DNA of 64,000 bases from Parachaetomium inaequale (Eukaryota > Ascomycota > Sordariomycetes > Sordariales > Chaetomiaceae), in NCBI GenBank assembly GCA_033296685.1, contig MU854433.1, positions 36,318 to 100,317 of the forward strand, given 5' to 3'. The translations under genes were made by a program, and so were the position numbers. The notes under the pieces were generated by a model, which was not told the origin of the DNA, did no database searches, and saw only the letters and a list, made by a program, of their open reading frames with translations. The stretch's first letter is position 1. The number at the start of each line of letters is the position of its first letter. Positions 43,901 through 54,283 of this stretch are shown here, in pieces.

Positions 43901-46102
43901 GTCCCGCTCCCTGCCCCCGAGGGTATTCTGTCTTGAGGTAGGTGGCGATGAGCTGGACCGTTGCCGCCCGTTGAGCTTGGCGTATGCCTCCTCGTCCAGG
44001 GGCACAGAAAGATGCCCAGACGAGACCATCTGAGCGTTTGCATTCCGCAGCACGGCCGGCCGGACAAAGAACTTCAGGGACCCAACCTCATCTCCCATAT
44101 GGTTCTTGACGGTCAGGAGCTTCGTATCGTCGAGCGGCTCTTCGTCGTGTTCGAACTTGCCCAGCTCTGTCAGGAAGATCTGCGCGCCATCGCTGTCTGG
44201 CAAGCCCAGATTGATGCAAACCAGCTGTCGCATATCGGAGGGCGACCCAACATCAGTGACATCCAGCATGCGGTAGTTCCAGCAGTCCGCAGTCGCGAGA
44301 ATGAAGACGCGCCCGCTGGAAGCTCGTTTCGACGACGGTCGGTCCAGCGAGGTCTCGCTCCCATTACCATGGCGGCATCCCGTCAAGTGCATCTTGACAT
44401 GGAGTCCCGGGCTGGTGGGCGAATCATGGTCGTCATTCTTCTTTTTGCCCCTGAGGAAGGACAGGAAGGAGGTGCTTCCCTTCGCACTCCCCGGCGGGTC
44501 TGTCCCTGCGCTTCTGTCTCCCGACTCCTGCGGTGAGCCTCGGCCGCTGTCCTGAACAAACCGCCGACCGCCGTGTGCTTCAGTGCCGCGGGCCGCATTC
44601 ACCCCGTCACCGCTCTTCAGCATCGCTGCGGCGTCGGGTGGGACCGTCGACCCGCGGTTTGCTGCGTTGGAGGATACCGAGTCGGTACTGTTGCGCGAGC
44701 GATGACTGAACAAGCTGGTGTGTGACGACGCCGACACGTTGCCTGCGGTGGAAGATGGGGGCAAGAGGCCCGACTGCGGGACCGGGCTGCCACTCGGGCT
44801 GTCCCTTGCCAACGGTGTAGACCCGCGGAGCGAGCCTACCTCGCCCGATTCGCTAGGGTTGGGACTGTGACGACGGGCAACCTCGGTATCGATATTCTTC
44901 ATGAGGCTCCTGTGGTTTGATTCGGAGCTCATGGCATTGTTGTTGAGCGTAGGCATAGTGGTCGCCCGTGACTGCGAGAATCTCCTTCCGGCAATTCCAG
45001 GGCCAGGGGCTTTGATGGGGGTGTTTGGAGACTCGGCAGACTCGGCCACGGTGCTGGGAGTGGCACCGGTGCTGGCGCTGGCGGACTCTTTGCGAGCGTG
45101 GCCGGCTGGTGTTCTGGCGGAATCGATTGGCCGCCCCGTGACGACGCTCCGGATCAGCCGCCGCATTCTCTTTCCCTCTTCTCTCTCTCTGGGCTGTTCC
45201 CAGGCGCCCCCGTTCTTCCGGCACACGCCCGCCAGCAGCGGATACACTTGCTGATGCATCATGCCAAAGTTCCCGCGGCCGCCATGGCTGCTTCCGAGCT
45301 CGAGGAACTGCGCCCCGTAGATGTTGAGCAGTTCAAAGGTCTCCTGCCAGTCTTTGGAGAAGTTGTTTGCGCGGAGCCATGCCAGCACTCTGTCGAGCGG
45401 CCACTGGGCAGCGACCTCGGGCGGGACGGAGGATATTACGGTGCTCGCATTGGAAACATTCGACAGCACCCTCTGGCCCATGGCGGCAGCGAGAAGTCTG
45501 TCCCGGCCCGATGACTCCTCCAGAGGCGTGGCGGCAGCCGAGTCCAGCCCGGCCGGGCCCCAGTGGGTGCCGTCGTAGGTCCGCTCCAACCCCGGAATAC
45601 CAACGCCCTCTCCATAAGTATCTCCCCCCGTGGGTATGTATGTCGCGCTCATCTGCTCGTTCGGGGGCGGCGGCGGAGGTACGTTGAGGGTCGTCGGGCC
45701 GGATGATGCGGCGGCATTCGCGGCAGCGATGGCCTGAGCGTGCAACTTGGGGTTGTAAGCTTGCAAGACGGTACCGCCAGCACCACCCGGTGGGGGCGGC
45801 GGGATGTTGAAGGCTGTCGTTCGGCCGTCATAGGCGCGGCCCCAGGCCCCGTGCCACGGCGCGTTGCCCAAGGCGCTCGGTGGTGGGATGGCGCTCGCGG
45901 GGAAGGCAGGATTGGGCGGCGGCCCCGGGGGCGGAGGGAGCAGAACATTGCCGCTGGTTGTAGGGGCGCTTGGGTACCGGGGCGGCGGAGGGGGGATGGC
46001 CATCATGTTGCCGATGCCGACGGACGGCGGCGGCGACATGGGCGGAGGGGGAGGAGGAACCTGAAAGGGCCGGGTCGCATCCCGCTGGCCATTTTGGTAC
46101 AT
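40985..46102 (-). CDS. BCK1: MAP kinase kinase kinase of the cell-wall integrity pathway (Bck1/MIK-1 type)
   Basis: Exons are 41193-46102 and 40985-41111, with an 81-nt intron at 41112-41192. The product is 1678 residues. The N-terminus is Pro-rich. A SAM-like helical region lies near residues 234-300 (RVLAWLRANNFSKDWQETFE) and a ubiquitin-fold/RA-like region near 597-685. A long Ser-rich linker follows. The kinase domain is at about residues 1382-1660: GKGTFGRVYLG, VAIK-type lysine in LAVKEVEV, HRDLKADNILL, SDFGISKK and GSVFWMAPEVV. The second exon supplies the domain end, DPTDRPTADVLLSQHPFCEL, and a conserved tail ending KIRPTFKR. Bck1 acts between PKC and the MAPKK Mkk1/2. Length and domain order fit the family well. 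Confidence 0.95.
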
Positions 46103-47540
46103 GGCTAGCAGCTGCGCTCACAACGCAGCCTGTTGGAGGGCGGGAGTTGACCGTGTGTTGTCGGAGCGTTCGAGAAGGCTGATCGGGGATCGGCAAGGGG
46201 CGGGGGGGTGAGACCTCCTCCGCAAGCGCGGGGAAAGCACGGAGCAGTAACGAGGTATCGATGGGACAGTCGGAACGGAAAAGGCGGTTGATAATTGATA
46301 CAATTTTGGAGGTTGCTGTCAAACCCCGTATCCGGCGGGTGATGGAGATGACGGTCGACGGCTGATATCGGCGGCGCTTGGAGTCGTTTTGGAGTCGCTG
46401 GTCCCCGCCACTGTCGCGCGGCACAGTCGACGCTTGTGCTTGTGACAGGCTGAGGCGGCCCTGTTCAAGCACAACCACGCCCAAGATAAGGCAAGGTATC
46501 GGTAGAACGGAACGGAGGGGACGCAGATCGTAGCGTCACTGTTTTACCATCCGAATCTCATTCTGAGCGGAGTATGTATGGGATGGCAGCACAGGTGCCG
46601 CGTGCAGTGCAAAGGGTGACACCCAAGTGTGTCGGGCCCTCCTCTTTTTGCTGTGCTCTTTGTCGTCGTTGCCCGGTCCAGTCCAGGGTCCGGCGGCAGC
46701 GCTTCGGGTTTGCATGCAGCTGCCTGCAGCTTCTGCAATCCTGAAGGAAGTTGGCCAATCAGGTTGAGCGTGGGGCCCAAGCTCGGTGTGATGGGTGGGG
46801 CGGCGTTCATCAGTCGTCCGGTCTGGAAACCAAACCACAAAAAATCCACCTTCAGAGTTCAGACCTGCAGAATGCAGACGGCTCCTGCCGATGCAGAGAC
46901 TCGGCTTTTGGTCCCTCTTTCGAGTGTTTCTCGAAGTCGGACAGAACTGGAGGTGACTCGGCGCAAACTCATCCGATAATTCAAGGTGTGTGAAATCGTC
47001 TGAAGCCTGGCCGACATGATGAAAAATGACCTCGCACTTACCACGAGCGCCTGTTCCTGCAGCTCCCTCCGACTCGCTAGGTACCATCCGCGAGTTGTGT
47101 GGCACAGGCGGCGGGCCAGCGCAAGGCTGATGCCAGGTTCCCTCGGTAACATCCCGATACCCTGCTGCACGACGGCCCGTTAGAGAATCTTTCTGTTCGG
47201 AAGGGCGGTGCGTGTTTATGTTGCAGGACGCAAGACCTCACACCCGAAAGGCCATGTAGAACTGGATGGTTATACGGCAAAACACCCAGGTATCGTATAT
47301 ACTGTATATGTGTAACATCCACATCGACATGTCTGCCGCGGGACCGCATGTGAAAGCCGTGGCGGAATCCTTCAATCCATCGCTCGTCCCAAAGACACCC
47401 AGCCCCAGAACACGCCCCAACTCCTGGCTACCCCTGACCAGCAATGCTGTGGATGTGGAGTAAACCAAACGAAAATAAACAACCAAAGGAAACCCATCGC
47501 TCTCTCCCTTACGCTCCCGCAGCCCATGCACCAAAACGCC
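46103..47540. other. Intergenic spacer upstream of BCK1
   Basis: About 1.4 kb holding the BCK1 5' leader and promoter and the 3' flank of the GH5 gene. Open frames of 60-190 codons are present on both strands without protein-like features. Confidence 0.45.
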
Positions 47541-49905
47541 TCACATGACCGCACAATTACTCCAAGTCCCCTGGTTGCACTGCTCGTAGTACCCCGAATC
47601 CTCAGCGCCGTCTCCAATGTTGTGCTTCTTGACGACACCCGAAATCCTCAACGTCTGCTCGCCCGCGCCGTGCCACCAGCGCAGCCGCTGGATGAGCACC
47701 GTCTCCTCCTCGTCGCTGCTGATCTCCCACTTGCCCGAGCTCACCTCGACCGAGCACGCATCCTTGGGGAAGTGGTACTCGGGAAGGAACACCACTGTCG
47801 GCGTGTCCGGGTCAGCCACCTGGGGCGCCTTGATCGTCAGCGTAAAGAGGCACTGCCGGAGGTCGAATCCATAGTTCGTGATGACTCCGGCCGTGGCGAT
47901 CGGCGCCGGCCGCACGTACGCCTCGGCTGCCCGGTACCCCGGCGAAGCAGTCAGCTCGGGCTGGCGCGAGGTGGCCTCGGACGAGATCGAGGGGTTCGTG
48001 ATGGTCCGTTTGAGGTTGGCTGGCGTGACGCTTTCATCGTCGTCCAGCTCTTTCCTCGACGCAGGCGGTCGCAGATTAGCCGTCGAGTCCTCCGGTTCCG
48101 GCGTCTTGGGGCGCGCCGAGAGGGGTAGTAGCTTGTCATCGACCGAGACGATGGAGAGGTCTTCGCCGTTCCACTGATCTCCCTTCTCGTGGTCGTTCGA
48201 GGCCATGTACAGCCACAGGGTATAGCCCTCCAGGCCGGCAGCTTCCACTCCAAAGTGATTGGCGTCCATAGCAGCCGATTGACTCGAGTAGTCGCCCGTC
48301 TTGTAGGCATGCTTGTCATCCATGTCGTAGGGGATGCCAAATTCCGTCATCACACACGGGTGGTTCCCCATGCGGTCAAGACCCTCCTGCCGCATGGCCG
48401 CGTGCTGGTTCTTGAAACAATTCCTGATGGCCGTCTCGCCCAGCTTGATGGCCAACGCCGGGTGCCAATACCGCCCACGGAGCACGCCTATCACATCGAC
48501 GTTCCAGTTCCGGTTCCATTTCTTGGTCATCAACGTGATGCCGTCGTACCAGTGCGGAGAGTAGGCCAGGAGAGGGTCGTCGCCGTCTGGGGTGCCCTTG
48601 ATCAGAGGCGGCAGCTCCATCGTGGGGCCCTGCAGGAGAAGGATGGCGTCCTTGTGATATGACCGAACCATGTCGCGGTACTGTCGGAAGAAATCCATGA
48701 AATAGTTGTTGGTGAAGTAGGCGTAGTCGATGGTGTCCCCGGTTTTCGGATGCTTCCCGAAATAGTCCTTCTTGAGGAGCGTGTCTGTAGATGGATCCCA
48801 GGCGCCGTGCTGCGCCCATATGCACTCGCCCAGCTTCCACCCGGGGTCTCTTTTGTAGCCGTATCGCGACTCGTCATACCCATGTGGTAACCACGCGACC
48901 TCGCCGTGCGGGTCAACCAGCGTCCGCCCTACTTTGTAAGGACCCAGCCCGCCCATGTCCCACGTCTCGACCTCGACGGCGCGCCCAGACCCCGTAAGCA
49001 GGGTTTGCCATATCGTCGGGCAGGTTCCTTTCTTCAGCGCCTGCTCTTTCGGTATGACACTGATGTCTTCGTAGCCGATCATGCCCTTGCTTGGCTCGTT
49101 CAAGCTCTCCCAGCCGAATACCACGTCGTTCTCGATGTCCCCGGCCTCATGGATGCGCTTCGCTAGGTGGGCGCAGGCGCGGAGGAAATGGCCCTGCAGG
49201 TAATCCTGGATGTTCATTCCGTCGATTATACACTTTGGCGCAAAGTCTCTGCCGGCGAAGAAGAGGGTGAACATGGTGGCGGCGGCCAGGCGGAAGTAGT
49301 TTGTTGACCAGATCATCTTGGGGAATGTCTCGGGTTCGGGGTACGTGTTATGGACGATGGCGGCCTCGGTCGCCGCAAAGCTTTGGGGGTTCAGCCCGGC
49401 CGCGTAGAGCGTCCACATCGGGGCGCCCGAGCCTCCTGAGAATCGAGACCACTGCGATACCAGTCAGCTTCTGCCTTCCAAGTTTAACTCCCAGTTGGCA
49501 AAAGACGGGTCGTTCACGCACCACATCCTGATGGGGGTCCATAAAGATATAGAAGCCGTAACTCTTTGCCGCCCTCAGCACCTCGATCGTCTCGTCGATC
49601 CACGCCTCGTCGTAGATGCCCGGGCCGGCGGCCTCGATAGCCTCCCAGGTGAAGACATAGCGGATGGTGTTGTAGCCGCAGCGTTTTAGGCGCGAGAAGT
49701 GGAGATGGGCGTCGTCCTTGGGGAAAGGCCGGCCGACAAAGCTGACGTTGTCGCCGTCGAAGAAGTCGTCGGGCACGTGCGAGGGCTGGTTGGGCTTGCT
49801 GGGGTACTTGGCTTCGCCGGCGACGTTGATGCCCCGGAGGATCACCTGGCGCCCGTGGCCGTCGCAGAACTTGCCATCTTCGATGGTGAGGCGCAGGTTT
49901 GTCAT
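47541..49905 (-). CDS. GH5 steryl-beta-glucosidase / endoglycoceramidase-related protein (EGCrP2/Sgl1 type)
   Basis: Exons are 49522-49905 and 47541-49451; the 70-nt intron at 49452-49521 joins DPHQDV to WSRFSGGSGAPMW. The product is 764 residues. The fold begins LRGINVAGEAKYPSKPNQPS. The acid/base glutamate is in WESLNEPSKG at about residue 247, and the nucleophile glutamate in MTEFGIPYDM at about 500. IWSTNYFRLAAATMFTLFFA and the C-terminal beta domain are typical of fungal EGCrP2/Sgl1 enzymes, which hydrolyse ergosteryl glucoside in Cryptococcus. There is no signal peptide, consistent with an intracellular enzyme. The gene is divergent from PRI1, with 649 bp between the starts. Confidence 0.9.
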
Positions 49906-50363
49906 TGTCTGTGTTCCCGGCAAGTTTCGGCGCGCTCGAGGAGGCAGGTGTGGGACGATGAACGGGTGACACAGAAGTTGGGATGTTTTAGCCAGGAGAT
50001 GAGCCGGGAACCTGGACTCCTGGAGACGTCCCGGGGCCGAGGCGCTGCTCCGGCAGGCTGCAGGGGGCGACACCACTGCACGGCCCCAATGACGTTGGGC
50101 GACAGGGGTCGCCAGCACCTGGACCCCCGCCACCGTTCCGCTGGGATTAGGTTCAGGAAGGTACTACAATTGTGCAGGGAATAGATACGCTGAGGAAACT
50201 TGAGACTTGACACTTGAGCATACAACTTGTGTCTAACAATAAGCCAAGATGCCTTTAGTTTTACCTGGATTTGTTGTGAGCGAAGGGCGACGGTGATGTT
50301 TCTCGAGGTTCAAACTCGAGGGAACCGGGGGTTAGGGTTGGATGTAAGCCAAGCGGATCCCTC

Positions 50364-50369
50364 ACGCGT
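50364..50369. promoter_or_regulatory. MCB (ACGCGT) upstream of PRI1, distal
   Basis: ACGCGT about 190 bp upstream of the PRI1 ATG, followed by a further CGCG-rich stretch (TTACGCGCGACACG). MBF binding is inferred. Confidence 0.45.
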
Positions 50370-50499
50370 CGAGGGCCACTTTACGCGCGACACGCTCCTG
50401 CGATCTTGGCGCGTCCTGTAGACTCGAAATTCAACACCAAGAACACGTCGTCGTCAACACCCCTGAGCAGCGGCTGAGCAGCGAGAGACTCAAGCCTCC

Positions 50500-50505
50500 A
50501 CGCGT
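50500..50505. promoter_or_regulatory. MCB (ACGCGT) upstream of PRI1, proximal
   Basis: ACGCGT about 50 bp upstream of the PRI1 ATG. It may lie within the 5' leader if transcription starts upstream of it. Confidence 0.4.
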
Positions 50506-50554
50506 CCTCCCGAGCACTGCGGCTTCTACTGTAGCAAGTCGAAACCTCGACAAC

Positions 50555-52417
50555 ATGCCGCACATGCCGCATTCCGAGACCGACACCCCTGCCGCCGAAC
50601 CGGGCAGCAGCCCCCCGTCGACGACCCAGATGGAGGAAGACGCCGCACCGGCGGCTGCCAGCAGCCCGGCGGCGGCGGAGGAGGACATTGCCATGGCCGA
50701 GGCCGGCGAGATACAGGGTGTGGTAGAAGACGCCAAACCGGTCCAGCCCCCATCCGCCCAGACCGCCGAGGACGAAGACATGGGAGTAGAGATCAAGCAG
50801 GAGAGGAGGACAGAGCTCAAGCTGGAGGATCTGTTTGCCGGAATGGATTCGGACGACGACGGCGACTTCCCCTCCTCCAGCAACCCCATCAACGGCCAAG
50901 AGCCTGTGTAAGCGCCACTCCAAATCGCGGCGGCAGCTGTAATGCACATGCTGACTCTGGACCAGCGAGGCCGACACCCAGGATGCGTCCGTCGAACTTC
51001 TACGCATCTACTACCAGCGCTTCTTCCCCTGGCGGTACATGTTCCAATGGCTGAACCACAGCCCAGTTCCCACCAACGACTTCAAGCATCGCGAGTTCAG
51101 TTTGTGGCTGCACAACGACGCCGTGATGCGCTACCAGTCATACACCACATCAGACCTGTCAGCAAGCCCGCTGCCCGTCTTTTGGTCATCGTTAACCTTT
51201 GACGTAGATTTCGCAAAGACGTATTACGCCTGATGCCGAGGCGTATCGAAATCGGGCCCGTGTACACGGCGGACCCGAGAGACCGCAAGACGTTCCGGAA
51301 CTCGACCGCCTTCCAGCCCATGGCGAAAGAGCTGTGTTTTGATATCGATCTGACAGACTACGACGACATCCGGACGTGCTGCGACAAGGCCAACATCTGC
51401 AGCAAGTGCTGGAAGTTCACCACCATGGCCATCAAGGTCCTCGACACGGCGCTGCGGGAGGACTTTGGCTACAACCACATCCTCTGGGTCTACTCGGGCC
51501 GTCGTGGTGTCCACGCCTGGGTCTGCGACAAGAAGGCCAGGGCGCTGAACGACCACCACAGGAAGGCCATCGCTGCCTACTTCGAGGTCGTGTCCGGCAA
51601 GCAAGGCGGCAAGAAGGTTAACATCCGTCGGCCGCTGCACCCCCACCTGTCGTAAGTTGCCGTCCGATCTGTACCTCAAACATCTCCACTAATACCCACC
51701 CACCCCAGACGAAGCATCGACATCCTCAAAGACCACTTCCAGCAAGACGTCCTCGAGACCCAAGACCCCTGGCAAACCCCCGACAAAGCCGACACCCTCC
51801 TCCTCCAGCACATCCCGGACCTGCAGCTCCGCGAAGCCCTCCGCAAGAAGTGGGAGTCCTCCCCCGGCCGCGCGTCAAGCGCGAAATGGGCCGACATCGA
51901 CGCCCTAGCACATACGGACGCCAGCGGCGCGCTCGAATCCCGCGACCTGCTCGACGCCAAGCAGGACGTGCTGCTCGAGCACACGTACCCGCGCCTCGAC
52001 ACGGCCGTGTCCCAGAAGCTGAACCACCTGCTCAAGAGCCCCTTCGTCATCCACCCGGGCACGGGCCGCGTGTGCGTGCCCATCGACCACCGCGGCGCCG
52101 CCCTCGACGCCTTCGACCCGCTCGCCGTGCCCACGCTGCAGGGCCTCGTGCGCGAGATTGACGCGTGGACCGACGCCGACGGGGCGGCCGCGGCGTTGGC
52201 GGCCGTCGAGGTGTCGGAGGGGACTGCTGCTGCTGGTGGGAGTAGTCAGGATGTGAAGCACGTGCAGGACTGGGAGAAGACGAGCCTGAAGCCGTACATC
52301 GAGTATTTCAGGTCGTTTGTCACGGCGCTGATGAAGGACGAGAGGGAGGCTGTGGTCAAAAGAGAGCGGGAGGAGGACGGGGAGGTGGAGGTCAAGGTTG
52401 AGTCGCTGGACTTTTAA
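50555..52417 (+). CDS. PRI1: DNA primase small (catalytic) subunit
   Basis: Four exons: 50555-50907, 50966-51157, 51208-51651 and 51709-52417; introns are 58, 50 and 57 nt. The product is 565 residues. An acidic N-terminal extension precedes the primase core, which begins VELLRIYYQRFFPWRYMFQW. The catalytic aspartates are in CFDIDLTDYD at about residue 227. A zinc-binding cluster follows (CCDKANICSKCWKF), then ILWVYSGRRGVHAWVCDKKA. Pri1 makes the RNA primer within the DNA polymerase alpha-primase complex. Each splice restores conserved sequence; for example intron 2 joins QSYTTSD to LFRKDVLRLMPRRIEIGPVY. The gene is convergent with TRM10, with a 228-bp gap. Confidence 0.95.
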
Positions 52418-52645
52418 GGCCAGGAATGTCCGTGTTGGATTGGTTACCTATATACATTGGCGGAAGTGCTGTGGGCTTGTTTAGTCCCAGGACAATAATG
52501 GTCAGTCACGGCAAGAGGTCTTGTTGGATTGAATGTTTGCCCCTGAAATGGCATCGATTCAGGTGATGTAGATGGGTATCTTACAGCGCGTTCCAATCAT
52601 GCCGCCCGCGCCTACTTGGGGGCAATATCAAGCTGCTGTTTTTCA

Positions 52646-53917
52646 CTACGACGTTTCCTGCCCCTGAGCAGTGGGCTCCTCTGCGCGCAAGGCTGCTGTG
52701 TCCCCAGGCGTGTCATCCTCTTGAGAGACATCCTCCGCGGCATCGTCCTCTTCCTCGCCATCCCCGTCCTTCGGCGCCGACCCCTCTGAATGGCCGCCCT
52801 TCAATGTCCCTCCCTTGCGTTTGGGAATCACGTCCACAAAGGCCTGGCCCCAGTCGCCGCACTCTAACCACTTGGCCATGATCTCCACCACCTGGTTGGT
52901 GGTCAGGACATAGCGGCTTTGCATAGCCATGTACTCGCCAATCGGCAACTTGGCCGTGCGGACCTTGAACTCTTTGGCCCGCTTGAAGCAGAGCCCCTTT
53001 TCCCTGTTCTTGTCCACTATCCCGCCAATGACATAACTGGTGTTCGCCTCCAGCCTGTCGAGAGTATACGGAGACTCTGAGGTCAGGTAGACAACCGATC
53101 GTTCTACATCCTCATCCTCGGGCTCAACCTCGGCCGTAAGGTTCGTTCCCGCGTCGCCAATACTGGAGGAACCACCCTGCTCGCCCTCGCTCGGCTTGAT
53201 CAGATCGATTACTTCGCCCCCATGCGGCCCTGTCACTTGTTCCTGGGCCTGCTTCGCAGCCTCCTTGAAGTCGCCCTCGTGGAAGCCGACATTCTTCCAA
53301 TTGTGATGCGCATTCTTGAGCACCGTCTCGAACCGCTCCTTGAGCTTGCCCTTCCACGAGCTAAAGTGCAGGCTCGCCTGGTACTTGGCCTTGCGGTTCA
53401 TGGCGTAGGACCGCACGAGCTGGCTCGACAGCGATACGAGCTCGGGCTCGCGCATGTACTGCTCAAAGTCGCAGTCGACGATGAACGCGACGGGCACCGG
53501 GCGGTATCTCCAGGGCTCCTTTGGCTGCAGGACCGTCGCGGGATCGATGCCGGCGGCCTCGGCCTCGGCGATCCTGGCCTCCTTCTCGGCGCGCTTCCGG
53601 GCCTGGCGTTCGTGCCGCTTGTCCTTGCGCTTCGAGCGCCGGTCTTCCTTGAACTCCTCCCATTGTTGCTGCCGCCTCAGGCGCTTGAGCTGGTTTTTGG
53701 ACATCGGTTTGTTTTCATCCTCGGCCGCTTTTTCGTCATTGTGTGTCGTGCCGGCATCGTCCGTCGTCGCCGGTTCGTGACTTTCGCTTGGGGGGGTGTT
53801 CTTTTTCGCGGCACGCTCGAGCTCGGAATCCGCCTTCCGCTTGCCATTGGCGGTGGATTCTGGTGCCTCCTTCATCTCAGCATCGGCTGCGATGTGCGGT
53901 GCTTCTTCGGTCGCCAT
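52646..53917 (-). CDS. TRM10: tRNA (guanine-N1-)-methyltransferase Trm10
   Basis: Single exon, 423 residues from ATG 53917. The N-terminus is acidic/basic and low-complexity, then a basic segment KSKRKDKRH-like helix (RRSKRKDKRHERQARKRAEK) precedes the SPOUT methyltransferase domain at about residues 130-365. Conserved parts are VAFIVDCDFEQYMREPELVS and VVYLTSESPYTLDRLEANTS with YVIGGIVDKNREKGLCFKRA. LPIGEYMAMQSRYVLTTNQV follows. Trm10 methylates G9 of tRNAs. The C-terminal tail is acidic and disordered. An inserted segment around residues 230-265 (EVIDLIKPSEGEQGGSSSIG) is longer than in yeast. The gene is divergent from MSH2 with 366 bp between starts. Confidence 0.94.
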   Translation of the reverse strand: MATEEAPHIAADAEMKEAPESTANGKRKADSELERAAKKNTPPSESHEPATTDDAGTTHNDEKAAEDENKPMSKNQLKRLRRQQQWEEFKEDRRSKRKDKRHERQARKRAEKEARIAEAEAAGIDPATVLQPKEPWRYRPVPVAFIVDCDFEQYMREPELVSLSSQLVRSYAMNRKAKYQASLHFSSWKGKLKERFETVLKNAHHNWKNVGFHEGDFKEAAKQAQEQVTGPHGGEVIDLIKPSEGEQGGSSSIGDAGTNLTAEVEPEDEDVERSVVYLTSESPYTLDRLEANTSYVIGGIVDKNREKGLCFKRAKEFKVRTAKLPIGEYMAMQSRYVLTTNQVVEIMAKWLECGDWGQAFVDVIPKRKGGTLKGGHSEGSAPKDGDGEEEDDAAEDVSQEDDTPGDTAALRAEEPTAQGQETS

Positions 53918-54283
53918 GTTTTGCTGGCAAGCTGGAGGAACGGTCGGGAAGGAGATGGCAGAGTGAGAGGGAAGCTTCCAAAGAAGAGTGGGGGGTGCTG
54001 CAGCCCGGGCTCAATAAATTCCTCGGCAGGCACTAGGCGGCAGAATACCCCACCGAGTGTGGGCGGTGAACACCCCAGCGACCCTTGGCGCGCTGCGACG
54101 CGTCCCCTATAGGCCCGACTTTAATTGAAGCGCGTCTCCTGGCAGACCCTGCATTGTCCCATCCCACAACCTGAGTTGGAAGACCTTCAACTTCCCCCAG
54201 CGTCCCGCTTTGCCTTCCCACTGCATGCGATGTCATCATAGGCTGCGTCTTGTTCAACATTGTCAGATCAAGCAGCATCCACC
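53918..54283. promoter_or_regulatory. Divergent promoter between TRM10 and MSH2
   Basis: This 366-bp spacer between opposing start codons probably serves both genes. It contains one ACGCGT box. Confidence 0.6.
54098..54103. promoter_or_regulatory. MCB (ACGCGT) upstream of MSH2
   Basis: ACGCGT 181 bp upstream of the MSH2 ATG within the divergent promoter. MBF control of MSH2 is inferred from the motif and gene function. Confidence 0.45.

Larger units (their letters stand above)
49906..50554. promoter_or_regulatory. Divergent promoter between the GH5 gene and PRI1
   Basis: This 649-bp spacer lies between two start codons pointing apart. It contains two ACGCGT boxes on the PRI1 side. Confidence 0.55.

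Noticed and set aside
46536..47105. 189-codon minus-strand frame upstream of BCK1
   Set aside because: No motif and biased composition; probably part of the non-coding upstream region.
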